This document shows positions 47,414 to 59,716 of a DNA stretch of 64,000 nucleotides, piece after piece (the stretch's first letter is position 1; every line of letters starts with the position of its first letter). A program made the position numbers and the translations under genes. This stretch comes from Dysidea avara (Eukaryota; Porifera; Demospongiae; Dictyoceratida; Dysideidae). The DNA is taken from contig NC_089274.1 in NCBI RefSeq assembly GCF_963678975.1, positions 24,527,053-24,591,052 on the forward strand. Reading direction: 5' to 3'. The notes beneath the pieces are model-generated. The model searched no databases. It was not told the origin of the DNA and saw only the letters and a program-made list of their open reading frames with translations.

Positions 47414-50400
47414 CTCCATCTAGCGTAACCTGGGGTAGCTTTCCATACAACTGAATGAATTCTGTTGGATGCATCAACTCTGACTGAGCCAGGAAATACT
47501 CCAGAACATCTACATTAAACAGACATGCAAGTACTGAATAAAGCAATTGTACAAATATAACTATATACAAATGCTATAAAATGAGTAGCCAACTCTCAGA
47601 TAGCGTAGTATTATGGTCATTAACATTACAAATAAGTAAAATGCACTATGGTCAATCCTTTATCCAAAACTGAAAATAATTGTTCAGTTACAGAATGTAA
47701 GTGATTGAGGTTATATTGTCTATTATAAAATGCTTAGTGAGAAAACTTTTGCAAAAGAGTTAAATTGCAAAAAGTGTATTTTTTATTTTCATGGGAATTA
47801 CCAGTTAGTGAATTTTTGGATTAACCAAAAAGTTAGTGGTTCTGCAGAGCTCCTTTAATACTACACCTAAAATAAGAGCTTAAGGAGAGGCAGCAGAAAC
47901 ATTATAGTTTTGCTTTGCTTATATGCATTACTAGCTGATATCAAGAGTTCATAATATTATTTATATTTGGGATATATACCTTGTTGAAGAAGTAGCTCAG
48001 GTAGTTTCTCTGGCAGGTTATCCAATGTCTTTTTCTGCTCAAGTTGTGGCATTTTTCCCAGCCTTTGACCAAGGATATAAAGGTTCTCCACGTTTGACAC
48101 AACCTGAAAGAAGATTGGTAATGTGTGTGTGTGTGCGTGTGTGTGTTGCTCCTGTGCATACACACATCTCATATACTCAAGTTGAATAAAAACCACATTC
48201 CTTTACAGCGGCTTGGGCGACATTGAAAATTTTGAATCACAACAACTTAGGCTTCATTCACATTAATATCAAGAAAAAATTATTGAAAGACTATTACAAA
48301 ATGTGTAAGACTTAGTTCTGGTTTCTACTTAACAAACAAAAGAATGATGTTTTCAAGTGCAAAATCAACTGCTCTCTGAGGAAACATGCGAGCTTATGTA
48401 CCCACTGGCTTCATACTGTTTATAATATAATATATTCACACGCGCATGACACACTTCATATTAAAACATAGAAGCACATACGGTCTCGTGTACAGGGTTG
48501 TTTGTTTGGTATGAATCTCCTTTAGCAAGGGTTGGTAGATTAAGCACTCTGTGGCACCAGTGACCATAAAACCTCATTTTGATGTTAGTAGCAAATATGA
48601 GAATCTTGGTTTCCACCAGCATAGCCCTGCATGTGGGTACAAGCATGACTTTCTGTCATATTAGAAAAACCATTTATGATTACTTTTCTTTGCCTTGTTT
48701 CTCCAGATCTTTTACAACATCCATCAATAATTCTGATGGAGCCTGTATAATATTAAAATTTAGATGTACATACAAAAAATAGTGCTTCACTGACACAGCA
48801 AAATACTAATCCAATCTGACACAAATACCCAGTAGTAAATTTCACTATGCTATATTGTAACTAGATTCTAGCCTTCCAAGTTACAAATTCACAATATCTC
48901 AGGTTACTTTCAACTTCCAAGTTATCAAGCTTGAGTTACTTTTTAAAAACAGCCAAGCTGTATAAAAGGGTGCAGCCTTCGAAAGCCTAGCTGGGTGAAA
49001 AAAAGTTGAGGTGGAGGCCATGAAATGGCTGCAATGATGATGATGACAATAAATGTTAACAATGCATAAAGCCACTACTAAATTTTTTTATCATCAAAAT
49101 AATTGCAGCCATTTCATGGCCATCACATTTGATTTTACAACTCTTTTCACCCACGCTTTTTGAAGGCCGCGTGCACCCTTAGCTGTTTTTGCATGGATTT
49201 CACTTTTTAAAATATATACCCCAAAGTCAACCACAAACTGGCTTTGAGGTTTGTTTTACACAAATCATTGTTCTTATCTACAGATGCAATGACAATGACA
49301 CAAGAAAAACTAGTGCTCTACCAATACAGAAAAATACCCACCAATCCGATACCAAAACCAAAGAATCTATATTAATGCTGATAATTGCTCTATAATTTTG
49401 TGCTTGCTTGTTCATGGCTACATAAAGTTGTATATTATAGTACCTGTATTTTAGTGTTTTTTAATACCATACCTGTTTCACTGCCCATGCAAAAGTCTCA
49501 ATAGTAGCAGTGAAATTTATCCCGTATTTCACTGACAGCAGTGAAAAAGTTGTAATTGTAATTTCATTGGCTAGAATTTATGTTAACAATGTAGCGCCAA
49601 TTAGTGTCAACGCGTGTTTAGTGTGTTTAGTACATAGTGACAAATTGCGTACATAGCAATGCTAATGTACAGAAATGCTAATGTACAGCATGCGTATATG
49701 CAGCGAGTGTGGTATTAACTGGGAATAGCAGTATAAATACCACTCTTGTTGTATTGGAAATGGTAAATTTCACTCGGCTTCGCCTCGTGAACTTTATCTC
49801 CATTTCCAATACAACACTTGTGATATTTATCCCAAATTTCACTGCTACCCATGCTATTACTAGTACAAATTCCTTCCAAGTTAGAAGACATCATTGTACT
49901 ATTTGTCTAATAGGATTTAGCAGTGACTGTTCTATTAGAGTATCTCAATTTTTCATGCAAAATGTGATAAGTTGTAATTGCAAATCCTGCATCTTTTATG
50001 CTAGAGTACAATTTCCAGCCTGTTGTCACAACTTTTACTAGTATAGCATTTAATAATTATGATGATTAGCAAGTGTAGGTCTTAAAAGTAGTGTACTACC
50101 CCATCGATCTGTACCAAACTGGCTTATAATATTGGCTTTGATTCGATGGAATGCTGGAGAAGTTGTATTGCAGTTTATTTGAAATGCTCCAATAGAGCTC
50201 ACATTTTTTGAGGATTGCTAATAGAGAATGTTCTAGATTTTCCATTGGTAGATCTATGAAATTTTACTATTGAGTAGATTTAAGCTAGAATTTTCATTTA
50301 TAAAGTAGAAATTAAGTGAGATGAACAGCCGTGATAGCACCGGCAGGATTTGGGCATACAGTATGGAGGTCCCTGGTTCAAATTTTTTCAACATTTTTAT

Positions 50401-51676
50401 GCACCTTTTTTACCCTGCGGTGACTGTTCTATTAGAGTATTTCGACACCACGATTTACAGTTGTTTGGTTTTTATCTTGTAATTCTACAGCTGTCACTAA
50501 AATTTCCTTTAAACCATAAAAGGTTTGGTTAACCTATACACATACCAATATTAAATTTTAAGTTATTCCCATAAGCGGTTTACCCTGTAGGCGTGACAAC
50601 AAGTTGGCCTTTTTAATGCAAATAATCATCAATAGCTCATAATGACTATTACTCGGATTTGCACCAAACTTGGTATGTGATTGTGCCACAATACCGTCTT
50701 TAAGTGTACCAAAGTTCAAGACAATTAAGCTACACATTTACATTCTAAAATGGTTTTTGTAAAGTGTGTGAAAAGAATAATCTAAGCCTCCCAAATGAAG
50801 AAAAAAAAGAAATTAAACTGAATTTTGAAGGCTCTTATTTCACAATTGTGCTAAGCAATCTTGCTCAAATTTGGTATGTGGGGTGCTGAAGGTGGAGGAC
50901 ATTTACAGTATAAAAATGATAACAATTTGAGAAGGGAGCATGGAGCTACGTATGCGTGTTTTGTTTTTTCCTGTAAATATACTCATGGTGTGGTGCGTCG
51001 GCTTTCTTGGCTGCACGACACACTATCGTGTGTCTTGATATTCATTATATAGCAATGGTTCTATTAGAACATTATGCATATGTGAGCTGAACTAACAAAT
51101 CCTGCACCTATTATGCTAGATTAATGCTCAATGCCATTTCCAGCAAATTATGCCCCAAATTTTGCTAGCATAGCACTTATGATGATGCATTACACCATGC
51201 ACACACGCATACAAGCACACATTCTAAGCACATGTACATGTTGTGACACAACCTTTCAACCAATCTATGCAGGTGCCACACACAGACACACAACACAATC
51301 ACTCCACACCTCTACGAGGTGAAGACAATGTTGAGGATACACCAGTAAGATCCCAGTTGGTCCCTCTCCTTGATACTGGCTGCTACATGCTCTGAACAAC
51401 TGTTCATAGTGACCTATCCGATGAGATAATAAAACATATTGTCTGTGCTGTACACACCTCCAACAGTTCTCTTATCTCCAATACTAGGGGATAGTCTTGA
51501 TACACACACCAGACAATGTAGCAGTTGCCTCTATTTTCCGGATATGAGTAAATAATTTGGATACGTCCGCTACTATATGCCAGCAGCATATTAAACAATT
51601 CCGTTACCTTGTTGTCTACGAAGGTCTCCATTATAGCATCCAACATAGATGACTTTACAACTTCCATCGTTGTCAT
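47414..51676 (-). CDS. Unrecognised multi-exon gene (4 exons supported), 3' part incomplete
   Basis: Minus-strand exons with good splice sites: 51458-51676 (ATG 51674-51676; MTTMEVVKSSMLDAIMETFV ... EIRELLE), 48684-48742 (APSELLMDVVKDLEKQGKEK), 47980-48103 (VVSNVENLYILGQRLGKMPQ ... LPELLLQQ) and 47414-47509 (DVLEYFLAQSELMHPTEFIQ ... LPQVTLDG). Exons 3 and 4 join in phase (Q-D). Exon 1 to exon 2 is phase 0. Exon 2 as drawn ends in phase 2 while exon 3 needs phase 0, so a small exon is missing or a different donor is used. The product looks helical and soluble, with Leu-rich amphipathic stretches and no membrane segment. I recognise no family. Its start lies only 124 bp from the STK19 start on the other strand, suggesting a shared promoter. 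The 3' end was not found. Confidence 0.6.
48122..48146. repeat. (GT)n microsatellite
   Basis: Short GT run just upstream (gene sense) of the exon at 47980-48103, in its intron. Confidence 0.9.
48945..49190. mobile_element. Foldback MITE, copy 3 of the AAAACAGC family (diverged)
   Basis: The arms AAAAACAGCCAAGCTGTATA ... GAGGCCATGAAATGGCTGCA and TGCAGCCATTTCATGGCCAT ... TTAGCTGTTTTTGCATGG are inverted but more diverged than in copies 1 and 2. The right flank (CCCCAAAGTCAACC...GGCTTTGAGG) matches the hairpin flank of copy 1 in reverse. It lies in an intron of the unrecognised minus-strand gene. Confidence 0.75.
49747..49818. repeat. Palindrome with CTCGGCTTCGCCTCG loop
   Basis: GTTGTATTGGAAATGG and CCATTTCCAATACAAC form a stem around a CACTCGGCTTCGCCTCGTG segment. 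It is perhaps the centre of a larger worn element, since AGCAGTGAAATTTATCCC recurs on both sides (49506 and about 49830, inverted in part). Confidence 0.6.
50310..51045 (+). repeat. SINE-like repeat A, copy 4, most complete
   Basis: The head at about 50328-50392 reads GTGATAGCACCGGCAGGATT and, 20 bp later, GGAGGTCCCTGGTTCAAAT; the GGTTCAAAT at 50375-50383 is a good tRNA B box. The body includes TGACTGTTCTATTAGAGTAT (50421), TAAGCGGTTTACCCTGTAGG and the CGGCTTTCTTGGCTGCACGA ... CGTGTGTCTTGATAT terminus. Homology to copy 2 extends upstream of the head to about 50040, so the repeated unit may be longer than the SINE. It lies within the intron between exons 48742 and 51458 of the minus-strand gene. 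Confidence 0.7.
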
Positions 51677-51800
51677 TACCTCTAACTAAGCTCTACATTC
51701 GTGATGTTTATTATCGTCGCTCAGTTGCCATGGTGTAATAAATACCTTATGCGCTTGTTGGACAATTTTAACAGGCGCGTATTTTACCGGTACTGCTAGT
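51677..51800. promoter_or_regulatory. Probable bidirectional promoter
   Basis: Only 124 bp separate the start codons of the unrecognised minus-strand gene (51676) and STK19 (51801). The interval contains GTTGCCATGG and GGCGCG elements but no TATA box, as is usual for head-to-head housekeeping gene pairs. The shared-promoter role is inferred from spacing alone. Confidence 0.6.
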
Positions 51801-54509
51801 ATGAAAAGAAGTTCTCTACATGAAAGTCACGAGGTTCATAAGAGAGTAAGATTAAGATCATCTAGTTCTGATGACGCGTTCACAAGTAAGACAAGAGATA
51901 TTCGTTTTGTGTGTTTTATTTCACTAATTACTGGTGTAATTTCATAAACGAATTCCATAAATAACCGTTGCCACTAGCAACCAGTTGTGAAAAGTAACTT
52001 TGTACCTTGCCATGCCCACAGCTGTTCTCACTGTGTGGTCATTGTGTTGCCTGAAGTATCACATGCCTTTATTAAATTATTATTTGTTCTGTACTTGTAC
52101 ATATTTTCACAAAATAAAAGACTAGCATATGTCACATTTTTTAGTTTGTAGTTTCCCGTATGACCATACTTTATCTCTGTGAGATTGTGAGGGGAAACAT
52201 TTGCCCCTTCTGACCCCCTCACATAGATAACATGAATAACAACTAATTCAAAATTGTCATATCTCATGACTTATTATGCTACTCTATTAAAACTTTTGGA
52301 TGTTCACACCTACAAATTGACATGTGACATTTTCGATGTGGCTTTCCCCTACATAGGGGCAACTGTTTTCCCCTCACACAAACACAAACTTAAGAATACC
52401 ATACCATATAGGAGGAAGTTTCAGTGGGCAAAACTTTTTCAGTTTTGTCTAGAAACTGTGAAAATTTCCCTTTATGACTATGGACAGTGACACACAATCC
52501 TGATAAGTGGATGTGGCTCACGAAAGAAGCTGGGCTGCTGCAGGACTTTCCACATGCATTGTCAAGCAAATTAACTTACTTCACATGTTGGGTCAGACCC
52601 GACTGATACTCATCACAAGTAGTAACATTCATGTGGAGCCACACCCATTTATTAGTAAAGGTGTGTTGCAGCAGTCTGAAGGTATCCAGTCATATTCACT
52701 TTCTGTGTGCACAAACTATGCCCAATGTACCAATTAATCATTAGGTGTATGTATGCATCATAATTGTCATGGGCCACTTATCAGGAATGTGCTTTGTTTA
52801 TGTAAATGGCTATACGCTTTCTGTGGGTGCTGCCATACTTTTATCTACTGTGAAAGTTAAAAGTTTGTTTGCCTCTATCGTGAAAGTTTTGCCCATCGAA
52901 ACCATCCCTCTATTATGGTATATCATATGGCCTACATGTGCCATCCTTTTAAAACCTTTAGATGAGCAACTGTTGTTATATTGTTTATCTTATGTGTGAT
53001 TTCCTGATTACATGTGTGCAATTTGATATAGATACAGATATTCCCAGCGATGCTGAGGCCTCCATTCGCTTCCTCACATCTCAATTTCCATTGGATGCAT
53101 TTGAACAACGATTACCACCAATCATAATGAAGCACCAAGTCTACAGCCTTGTAGAGGACAAAACCGAAGCTGACAGAGAATTAGTGAGATCTTGTAATTT
53201 ATACTGTATTTTAAATACAACTTACTAGATGATGCTAAAGGACAATGGAACAATTCGTCTCTTTAAACTGGGTAATGTAGCTGATGAATTTGCTGTTTGT
53301 TTCACAAGTGATTACATCAGTTTTATTGAGAGAACGATTAAACATGGTAACCCAGCTGTTAAGATATTTATAACATCTGTGCTGCCACGCTGTAAAGATG
53401 TCAGTGTGTCTAAGACAGCCTTACTGACTGAGGCTAGATTGAGTGAAGCAGATATATCGTAAGTGTAGTGTGCTGTGGGCACATACACATGTATAGTACA
53501 TCTTATTTCTTGGGGTCTACGACTACAACTTCGCTATAAACTTACTGTAAGATCTTACTTATCTTCACTGTTTCCTTGGGATCATTCATGCCTGCTTGGG
53601 ATTTGGTTGGTTTGTCGAACTCCATTTTTTGTGGTTGAACTTTACATGGTTTGCAGTCCTCACATTGACTCTCATAAAGGACAATAGTCAAAATACTGGT
53701 CAACTTTACACCTTTGATTTCACACACTTTGAAATCAAACATGAAATGGCTGCAATGATGTTGATAATAATAAATGCACAGAGTTATTCAACCACACAAC
53801 CACACGTTACAAAAACTGTTGTGATGTTTATGCTACTTGTTTTAGGTTTCTAGTAAACTGTGGTTTACTAGTAGTCAGGGACATTGGGAAGGCAGCTAGC
53901 TGGTGGTTCGCTATACCTGGTGTGGGTCTCTTTGTACGGCACCTCACGAAGGGCCGCAGTGCTGTTCTACAGATGATCAAGAGAGCAAAACATCAGGAAC
54001 TACTGCAGTCAGAGCTGGAGGCTCGCAAATTGTCAGTATCAAAGCTTGGCATGGACTATCATTTGCGTGATATCTTAGGAGCTGAGTTGGTCCGTAGGTA
54101 TGTATGTGTTTGCAAGAACTTACCTGTGCATTTGTTTGCGTATGTGAATATCGTCCTCATTATTAAGGTGTCTTGATATTTTAGATCAATTTTGAGACAT
54201 TGTATAAATTATGCTGGGGCCCTACACTTTTCAACCAATTGCATTAGAGTGGGAAAGAACTACTTACAGTAACTAGGTACAGGCTGAGTCCTAAATAGAA
54301 GTTTTAGTCTTTGTGGTGGCATCTCTGTGGAAACCAAAATTGTGTGCCTGCTTTTATTGTGTATATACAGTACCCTTCAGTTTGTCAGATCTTTGTGACC
54401 TTTGTTTATACTAAACTTATTGACCTACTCATTGTTCTCTAGTATTGATACTACCTCTGGGCCATTGCTGCGGCTGATGGAGGAGCCAAAAAAGAAAAAG
54501 AAAAGATAA
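51801..54509 (+). CDS. STK19: STK19 (winged-helix nuclear protein), 5 exons, 261 aa
   Basis: Exons 51801-51885, 53032-53183, 53229-53458, 53846-54097 and 54443-54509 join with consistent phases (786 nt). Landmarks shared with animal STK19 (human short form 254 aa): AFEQRLPPI-like FEQRLPPIIMKHQVYSLVED, KTEADREL, GTIRLFKLG, VLPRCKDVSVS, LLVVRDIGKAASWWFAIPG, GLFVRHLTKGRSAVLQMIKR, AKHQELLQSELEARKLSVSK, LGMDYHLRDILGAELV and DTTSGPLLRL. STK19 was once called a kinase but has no kinase fold; it is built of winged-helix domains, binds DNA and acts in transcription-coupled nucleotide excision repair. The N-terminus is basic (HKRVRLR) and the C-terminus PKKKKKR is a plausible nuclear localisation signal. 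Intron 2 is only 45 nt. Start: first ATG of the exon, directly after the putative bidirectional promoter. Confidence 0.94.
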
Positions 54510-55087
54510 TTCCACCTGTATTTATTCAGTAACCAATGTGTATAATATATTTTTGTGTATAATATACTATGAATGCCAGACTATTATTACATCATTTCAT
54601 TGAGCAATCCATTAAATATTGAATTTTGTGAGCAGAACAAATTGGGAAAGTGAGGGATAGTAAACTGTCATTCCCATTAAGTTTTGGCCAGATATGATTA
54701 ATGTGATTTGCAAAGGTTTGGCTACACTGGTGTTTCGTGATTTAGTGTCTCTTGTGCGAGGGGAATCACCACTAATGGATTATTCTTTTAAAGTGATTGT
54801 GATACTATACCCCATTTGAAATTATCAACCTTGGTCACCTGTTGTATGTGATTAACACTGTTAAGTACAACCTCAAGACTACTTCAATGGGTCCTGTGGT
54901 TTCACTGTGCATCTTGCACAACAGTAAGCAAAGTACATTGCTAATGATAGTAATCCCCCATAATAGTACAGTGTGCACAAAATACAATGTTAATAACAAT
55001 CACATAATACACATTATCTTATATTTAGTTAGTGATATGACACTGGTACAGAAATAAATATAATAATGTATATACTCACAGCACAAA
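54510..55087. other. Convergent intergenic spacer
   Basis: AT-rich DNA between the STK19 stop and the 3' end of actin-like gene 2. Nothing recognisable apart from AT-rich stretches that may hold polyadenylation signals. Confidence 0.5.
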
Positions 55088-58000
55088 CTAGAAACACTTG
55101 CGATGGATGACAGATGGGCCAGACTCATCATAGTCTCCTTTATAAATAAATGATGATGGATAAGTTCTCAGTGAAGCAAAACTTGAAGCAGATGCCCATG
55201 CTGCATGCTGTCGTTTCGGTTGAGCAATAACGTTTACTGTCATGGTGGACGGTGCCAGTTTGGTAATCTCTTTCTGCAACCTGTCAGCAATACCTGGGAA
55301 CAAGGTATTTCCCCCAGCCAGGACAATGTTGGCAAACAGGTCCTTGTGAATCTCATCACTGGATTTCATAATAGATTCATAGCACAGCTCATGAATACCA
55401 AGTGAACTTATTCCTATAAGTGATGGGTTAAACAAGACCTCAGGACACTGGAATCTCTCCTTGTCAATTGTAATATGTTCTCCATTGGGACACTCATACG
55501 ATTTGGGGTTGTTATTGGAATCAGTTGAAGTAGCTATGTAGCATAGTTTTTCCTTAATTTCACTCACTTCTTGATACTTAAGGGAACAATTTGGATATCG
55601 ATCATGTAAAAGTTTTTCAAGATAGGTTGTTAAATTACGCCCAGCTACATCTAGTTGTGTGTTCGGGTAAGATACCAAGGGATAGCCCTCATAAATAGGA
55701 ACAACATGAGACACGGCATCCCCAGACTTGACCACAACACCAGTTGTACGAGCTGACGCATACAAAGAAAGCACATCTCGGTTGCCAATTGTCATTCCTG
55801 GTACTCTGAAGGTTTCAAACATAATCTGGGCCATCTTTTCTCGCTGAAGTTTAACATTGCCTGAACACTCTGAGTCTGTCAACATTACTGGGTGGTCTTC
55901 AGATGACACATGAAGTTCATTGCAGAAAATATAATGCCATATCTAAAATGATAACAAGTCAACATCGAAGTATGGCTAATTATTTCACAGCTTACCTTTT
56001 CCATATTGTCCCAGTTATGAATGATTCCATGGTCAATGGGGTACCTCAAGTTAAGGATATCATGTTTCGTCTGAGCCTCATGGCCTATGTAACAATCTAC
56101 TGATCCCTGCAAGTGAGGTGTGCCCACAACAGATGGGAAGACAATTTTTGGATTGATGTCACCATCATAGCCAGCCCTGATCTGATATGAGCCATGATCC
56201 ACAATAACAGCTCTAGCTTCATCCAAGTCTACACTACCAATCTATACCACAATGAAATGATTTTCATTACATTTATGGCGTGTATACCATACATAAATTC
56301 TGGTTGTACAAACAATACTGAGTAGAAAAATACTATTTACAGCAAAACGACTTGACAAAATGCTATAAATGGAACAGTCACTTGCACTGTTTGGATAATT
56401 GAGGGTTCTGAGATTCTGTAACTAGTTGGGTTTGATTTGTGTATGTACATGACATGGATCACTTAGAGTCGAAGAACACAAATGTACTTACTTCTTTCTT
56501 CCGTCCCCTTAGCTTTATAGGACGGCGTTGATTATCATCAAGTGGACTGGAGTCTATGAACGAAGGAAGTATTATCACTGTAAATTCACAGGCATTCTAC
56601 TTTACACAGTACTTTATTTCACAAGCCCAAATATTAAATCAGGAGCTTAATGAGGTATAGAATGGACATGATTCACACATCATAAAGATTACATTGTAAA
56701 AGGATGAAGTCAGAAAATTTTAGAAGGTAAGGCAAGCCTGACTGCTTAAAGTAGATTAGAGTATCTCAATCTTCGGCAATACTAATTCAGATTCAATTTT
56801 TACTGAGGCAGCTGCCTCACTGGTAGCTATGTAACTGATTAGTGCAATGAAAATGGTGACTATGGTAATAAATTTGATGACATTGATCAAGCTTTCATTC
56901 TATATACAGTCACGAGGACATAATAAGACTTTTGTGTTACCAAGTTTTAGTAACCTGCAGTATAGATTTAGCAGTAGTGGGTCTAGATGGGTTCCTTCAG
57001 ATCGACCTGAAATGCTTTCAACAAGTTGCTATGATTTTTAAAATATAAAAAGGAATTTTCTCCTGACTGACTGAGTAACTATCTGTAGTTTAACCAAAAC
57101 CCTCAGCTTGGTAGCAGTTTAACTAGCTCAGTATAGTTACAGTAATAATTTATCATGGCAAACAAGTAACAACCTGTTATATTTCAGTCATATGCATGCA
57201 ATGATATCAACTAATCCCCCTTCATCACAATAATCAAGATACTCTATTAAAGCAGTCAAGTAACTACTCTAATAGGACTCCTTTTGCCCTATGGTTAGAC
57301 AGCACAGTGTGATTATACTCTAAAAGTAGCCTAAAATCCAACCTTAGAGCATCCAAAATCTCTAAATTTTCTGGGGACATGTCCCTGGATTGCTTCATAT
57401 TTTTTGTAAGCATTTACAACAATATTTTCAGAAACCTCGACCCCTTTTACAAATCTGCCACTGTAATGGTAGCACCACTTATTAGCATACCTGACTCTTT
57501 CGTTTCACTTTCAGTTACCTATGAATAGAAAACTAATAACATTACAGTGTATTGCTTATACCTACTTTGTAAGATATCTGTAAAATGGATTTATTGTGAG
57601 GTGAACAGTTGCTCTGCCCCTAATGGTGCTACATTATATGCACTACAATACACTGCTTGTCAGCATCACTGTGAATGTGACACTGAGTCACATGTGTTTA
57701 TCATGCTCAGTCAGAATGGATGACTCACAGGATGTTTGTAGTAACTGGCATAGTATTAATTGCATACCTCTGTGTAGACCTATTACACTGGATTAAAGGA
57801 ATCTACCCTCATTTCTTAACAGTGGTTTAGATTGGATCACATTGTCTTATACTGTGCTAGCTACTGCTTCTATGCACACTAGCTGATGTTATTGATCTTG
57901 GTAAGTAGTCATGCTGTATCTTGCATAATAATTCTAAATAAAATTTTGCCTACAACTGGATCGAGCTGTAGGTTGACCCGTAGGTTGATGTACGTGCCCG

Positions 58001-58873
58001 ATTCAGTTTCTGGCATGCAATACGCAGGACCACAGATCTCATGGACCCAGGCACCAGTGTATCAATCGGCAAGGGGGTAGCGGCACGCTCTAGCAGTCTG
58101 ACGCTTCATGCAGACTGCAGTGCTTGCCAACACTGAGTAGAGTACAGGCCCAGTAGCTAAAAAAACTATTTTTTACAACTAGCCCAAACCTGAGACTGGG
58201 TGGGGGTAGTACATATAAACAAAATTTTCTTTGTGTTTGAATTACATATTTTGTATTTTGTGTTCTATATTGTCACGATTGTTGTGTAGCAAAATGTCAG
58301 TGAAGGGAATAATTGAAGGGATTTCAGGGGAGTGTGGGAGCATATTTACCTAATTGAAACATAATTGTGGTGAAATTGAATCTGGAAACAATTTGAGATA
58401 TAAGTGACTGAGATCTGGAACTAGGAAATAGCAAACAAACTAAGTACAAGTCAATTCTTTATTGTTTTAAAAGATTTTAAGGCAATTTTTATATCAATAG
58501 TGAACTGTGAAAATGACCATAACCATAAGTTACAATTTTAAATTAGTGGACCATAAGTGGAAAATTTTTGACAATGGCAATCTCAAGACTGGATCTTGAG
58601 GTACTTTTGTCAAATCCCTGTAAACATGCGCAGCACATGTACGTAATTTTTGACTTTATTCTTTTCTGTGGTGCAGCTTGCTATTTAGTCTGACTTTTAC
58701 AACTAACCAAAAGTCATTTACAACTAGTTTTTTGGCCACAACTAGCCCCTTTTTTTAGCCCCTGAGTACAGCAGATGTACAGCCTTAATATCTGTAATAT
58801 CCCTGTTGTTCACCTTATTATCTGAAACGGTATTATTGCTTCCGTCATGCTGTGCAGCGTCCTTTGTTGCCAT
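55088..58873 (-). CDS. Divergent actin-family protein 2 with N-terminal extension, 5 exons, 416 aa
   Basis: Exons 58814-58873, 57491-57518 (28 nt), 56492-56553, 55996-56241 and 55088-55942 join in phase (1251 nt). The first about 57 residues ([20 protein letters not shown], then [20 protein letters not shown], then [10 protein letters not shown]) precede the actin part and have no counterpart in actin: acidic and Ser-rich, then strongly basic. The actin part starts [20 protein letters not shown] and ends SVIHRKCF. The intron after NWDNMEK is at the same place as in actin-like 1. The second phosphate loop is KSGDAVSH (actin DSGDGVTH): D154K, while H161 is kept, and Q137 is Arg. ATPase activity is therefore doubtful although the fold is intact. 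The 5' flank has CCTATTATTGG at 58944-58954, close to an SRF CArG box. It may have a nuclear or specialised cytoskeletal role; this is inference. Confidence 0.87.
56973..57470. mobile_element. Possible old hAT-like element (worn ends)
   Basis: The left side GTAGTGGGTCTAGATGGGTT and right side CCCCTTTTACAAATCTGCCA, then CTG are compatible with degenerate CAGTGGCGGAT-type inverted repeats, with two TCTATTAAAGCAGTCA-like motifs inside (57240). No target duplication was found, so this is tentative. In intron 2 of actin-like gene 2. Confidence 0.35.
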
Positions 58874-59716
58874 TAACCTCACACTCCTCCGGTCCAGCGA
58901 CTCACTCAGTCGTCCGCTTAGACTGAGAAATATTAAATAGGCGCCTATTATTGGGCGTGTACCATATCACGTGCACATTACATCTGCAGATTTCTAAGCT
59001 GTGGAACTACTCCCTGTCCCTGTAAATGCAAAGGCACTTGTACCCGACCCGACTCAATATATTTCTATAATCAGCTGCAGTTTGCAAAGTAGCATGTCTC
59101 TAGCCTATGATCTAGGAAGCTATGTTACTGAAATTAGTTTCTGACCTATTCCACTGATATGCTAAAGTAGTTATACAAGCCGAGTAAAGCCTGGCCTGTT
59201 GAGGTAGATGCTGGACTTGGCTATATTGGGATTATTGGCCAACAAACAATACTATACCTACTGGCACTTAAAACTTAGGCTATATCTATAGCTAGTTCAC
59301 AGTAACTTCCTGAAGGATACTCAGTATTTTCTTGACAGTTTAGCTCATGAATTTTTTTCCCAGCTTACTTTGGCCCCTTTTCTGTTACACCTTTTCAGCT
59401 ATAAGTCTAAGTCCTTGAAATTAGGTAATCCTAAGGCTGCAGCATATGATTGCTGTCAGACCTTCAAGCGTTAATAACAATAACAATGGCATGCAGTACC
59501 CAGAAATATGGCTGTTGTGAAAGTGACACTACTTCATCAAATAGAAACTATAAATCCCCATAACAAAAATTATAAGGAATCTATAAATGATGCATCACGT
59601 ACACACAAATAAGCACTTAATTTTGTCCACAGCATTGCGGCTTTTAAAACATAATAAAATATATAATTCAGCAGTGAACAACTGCTGCAATAATTAATCC
59701 ATAGCACTTTCATGCA
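58874..59716. other. Intergenic DNA between actin-like gene 2 and the actin-like pseudogene
   Basis: The first about 100 bp (58874-58980) are CpG-richer and hold the probable promoter of actin-like gene 2 (TATTTAATATTT-like and a near-CArG element on the minus strand). The rest is AT-rich with no recognised feature. Confidence 0.45.
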
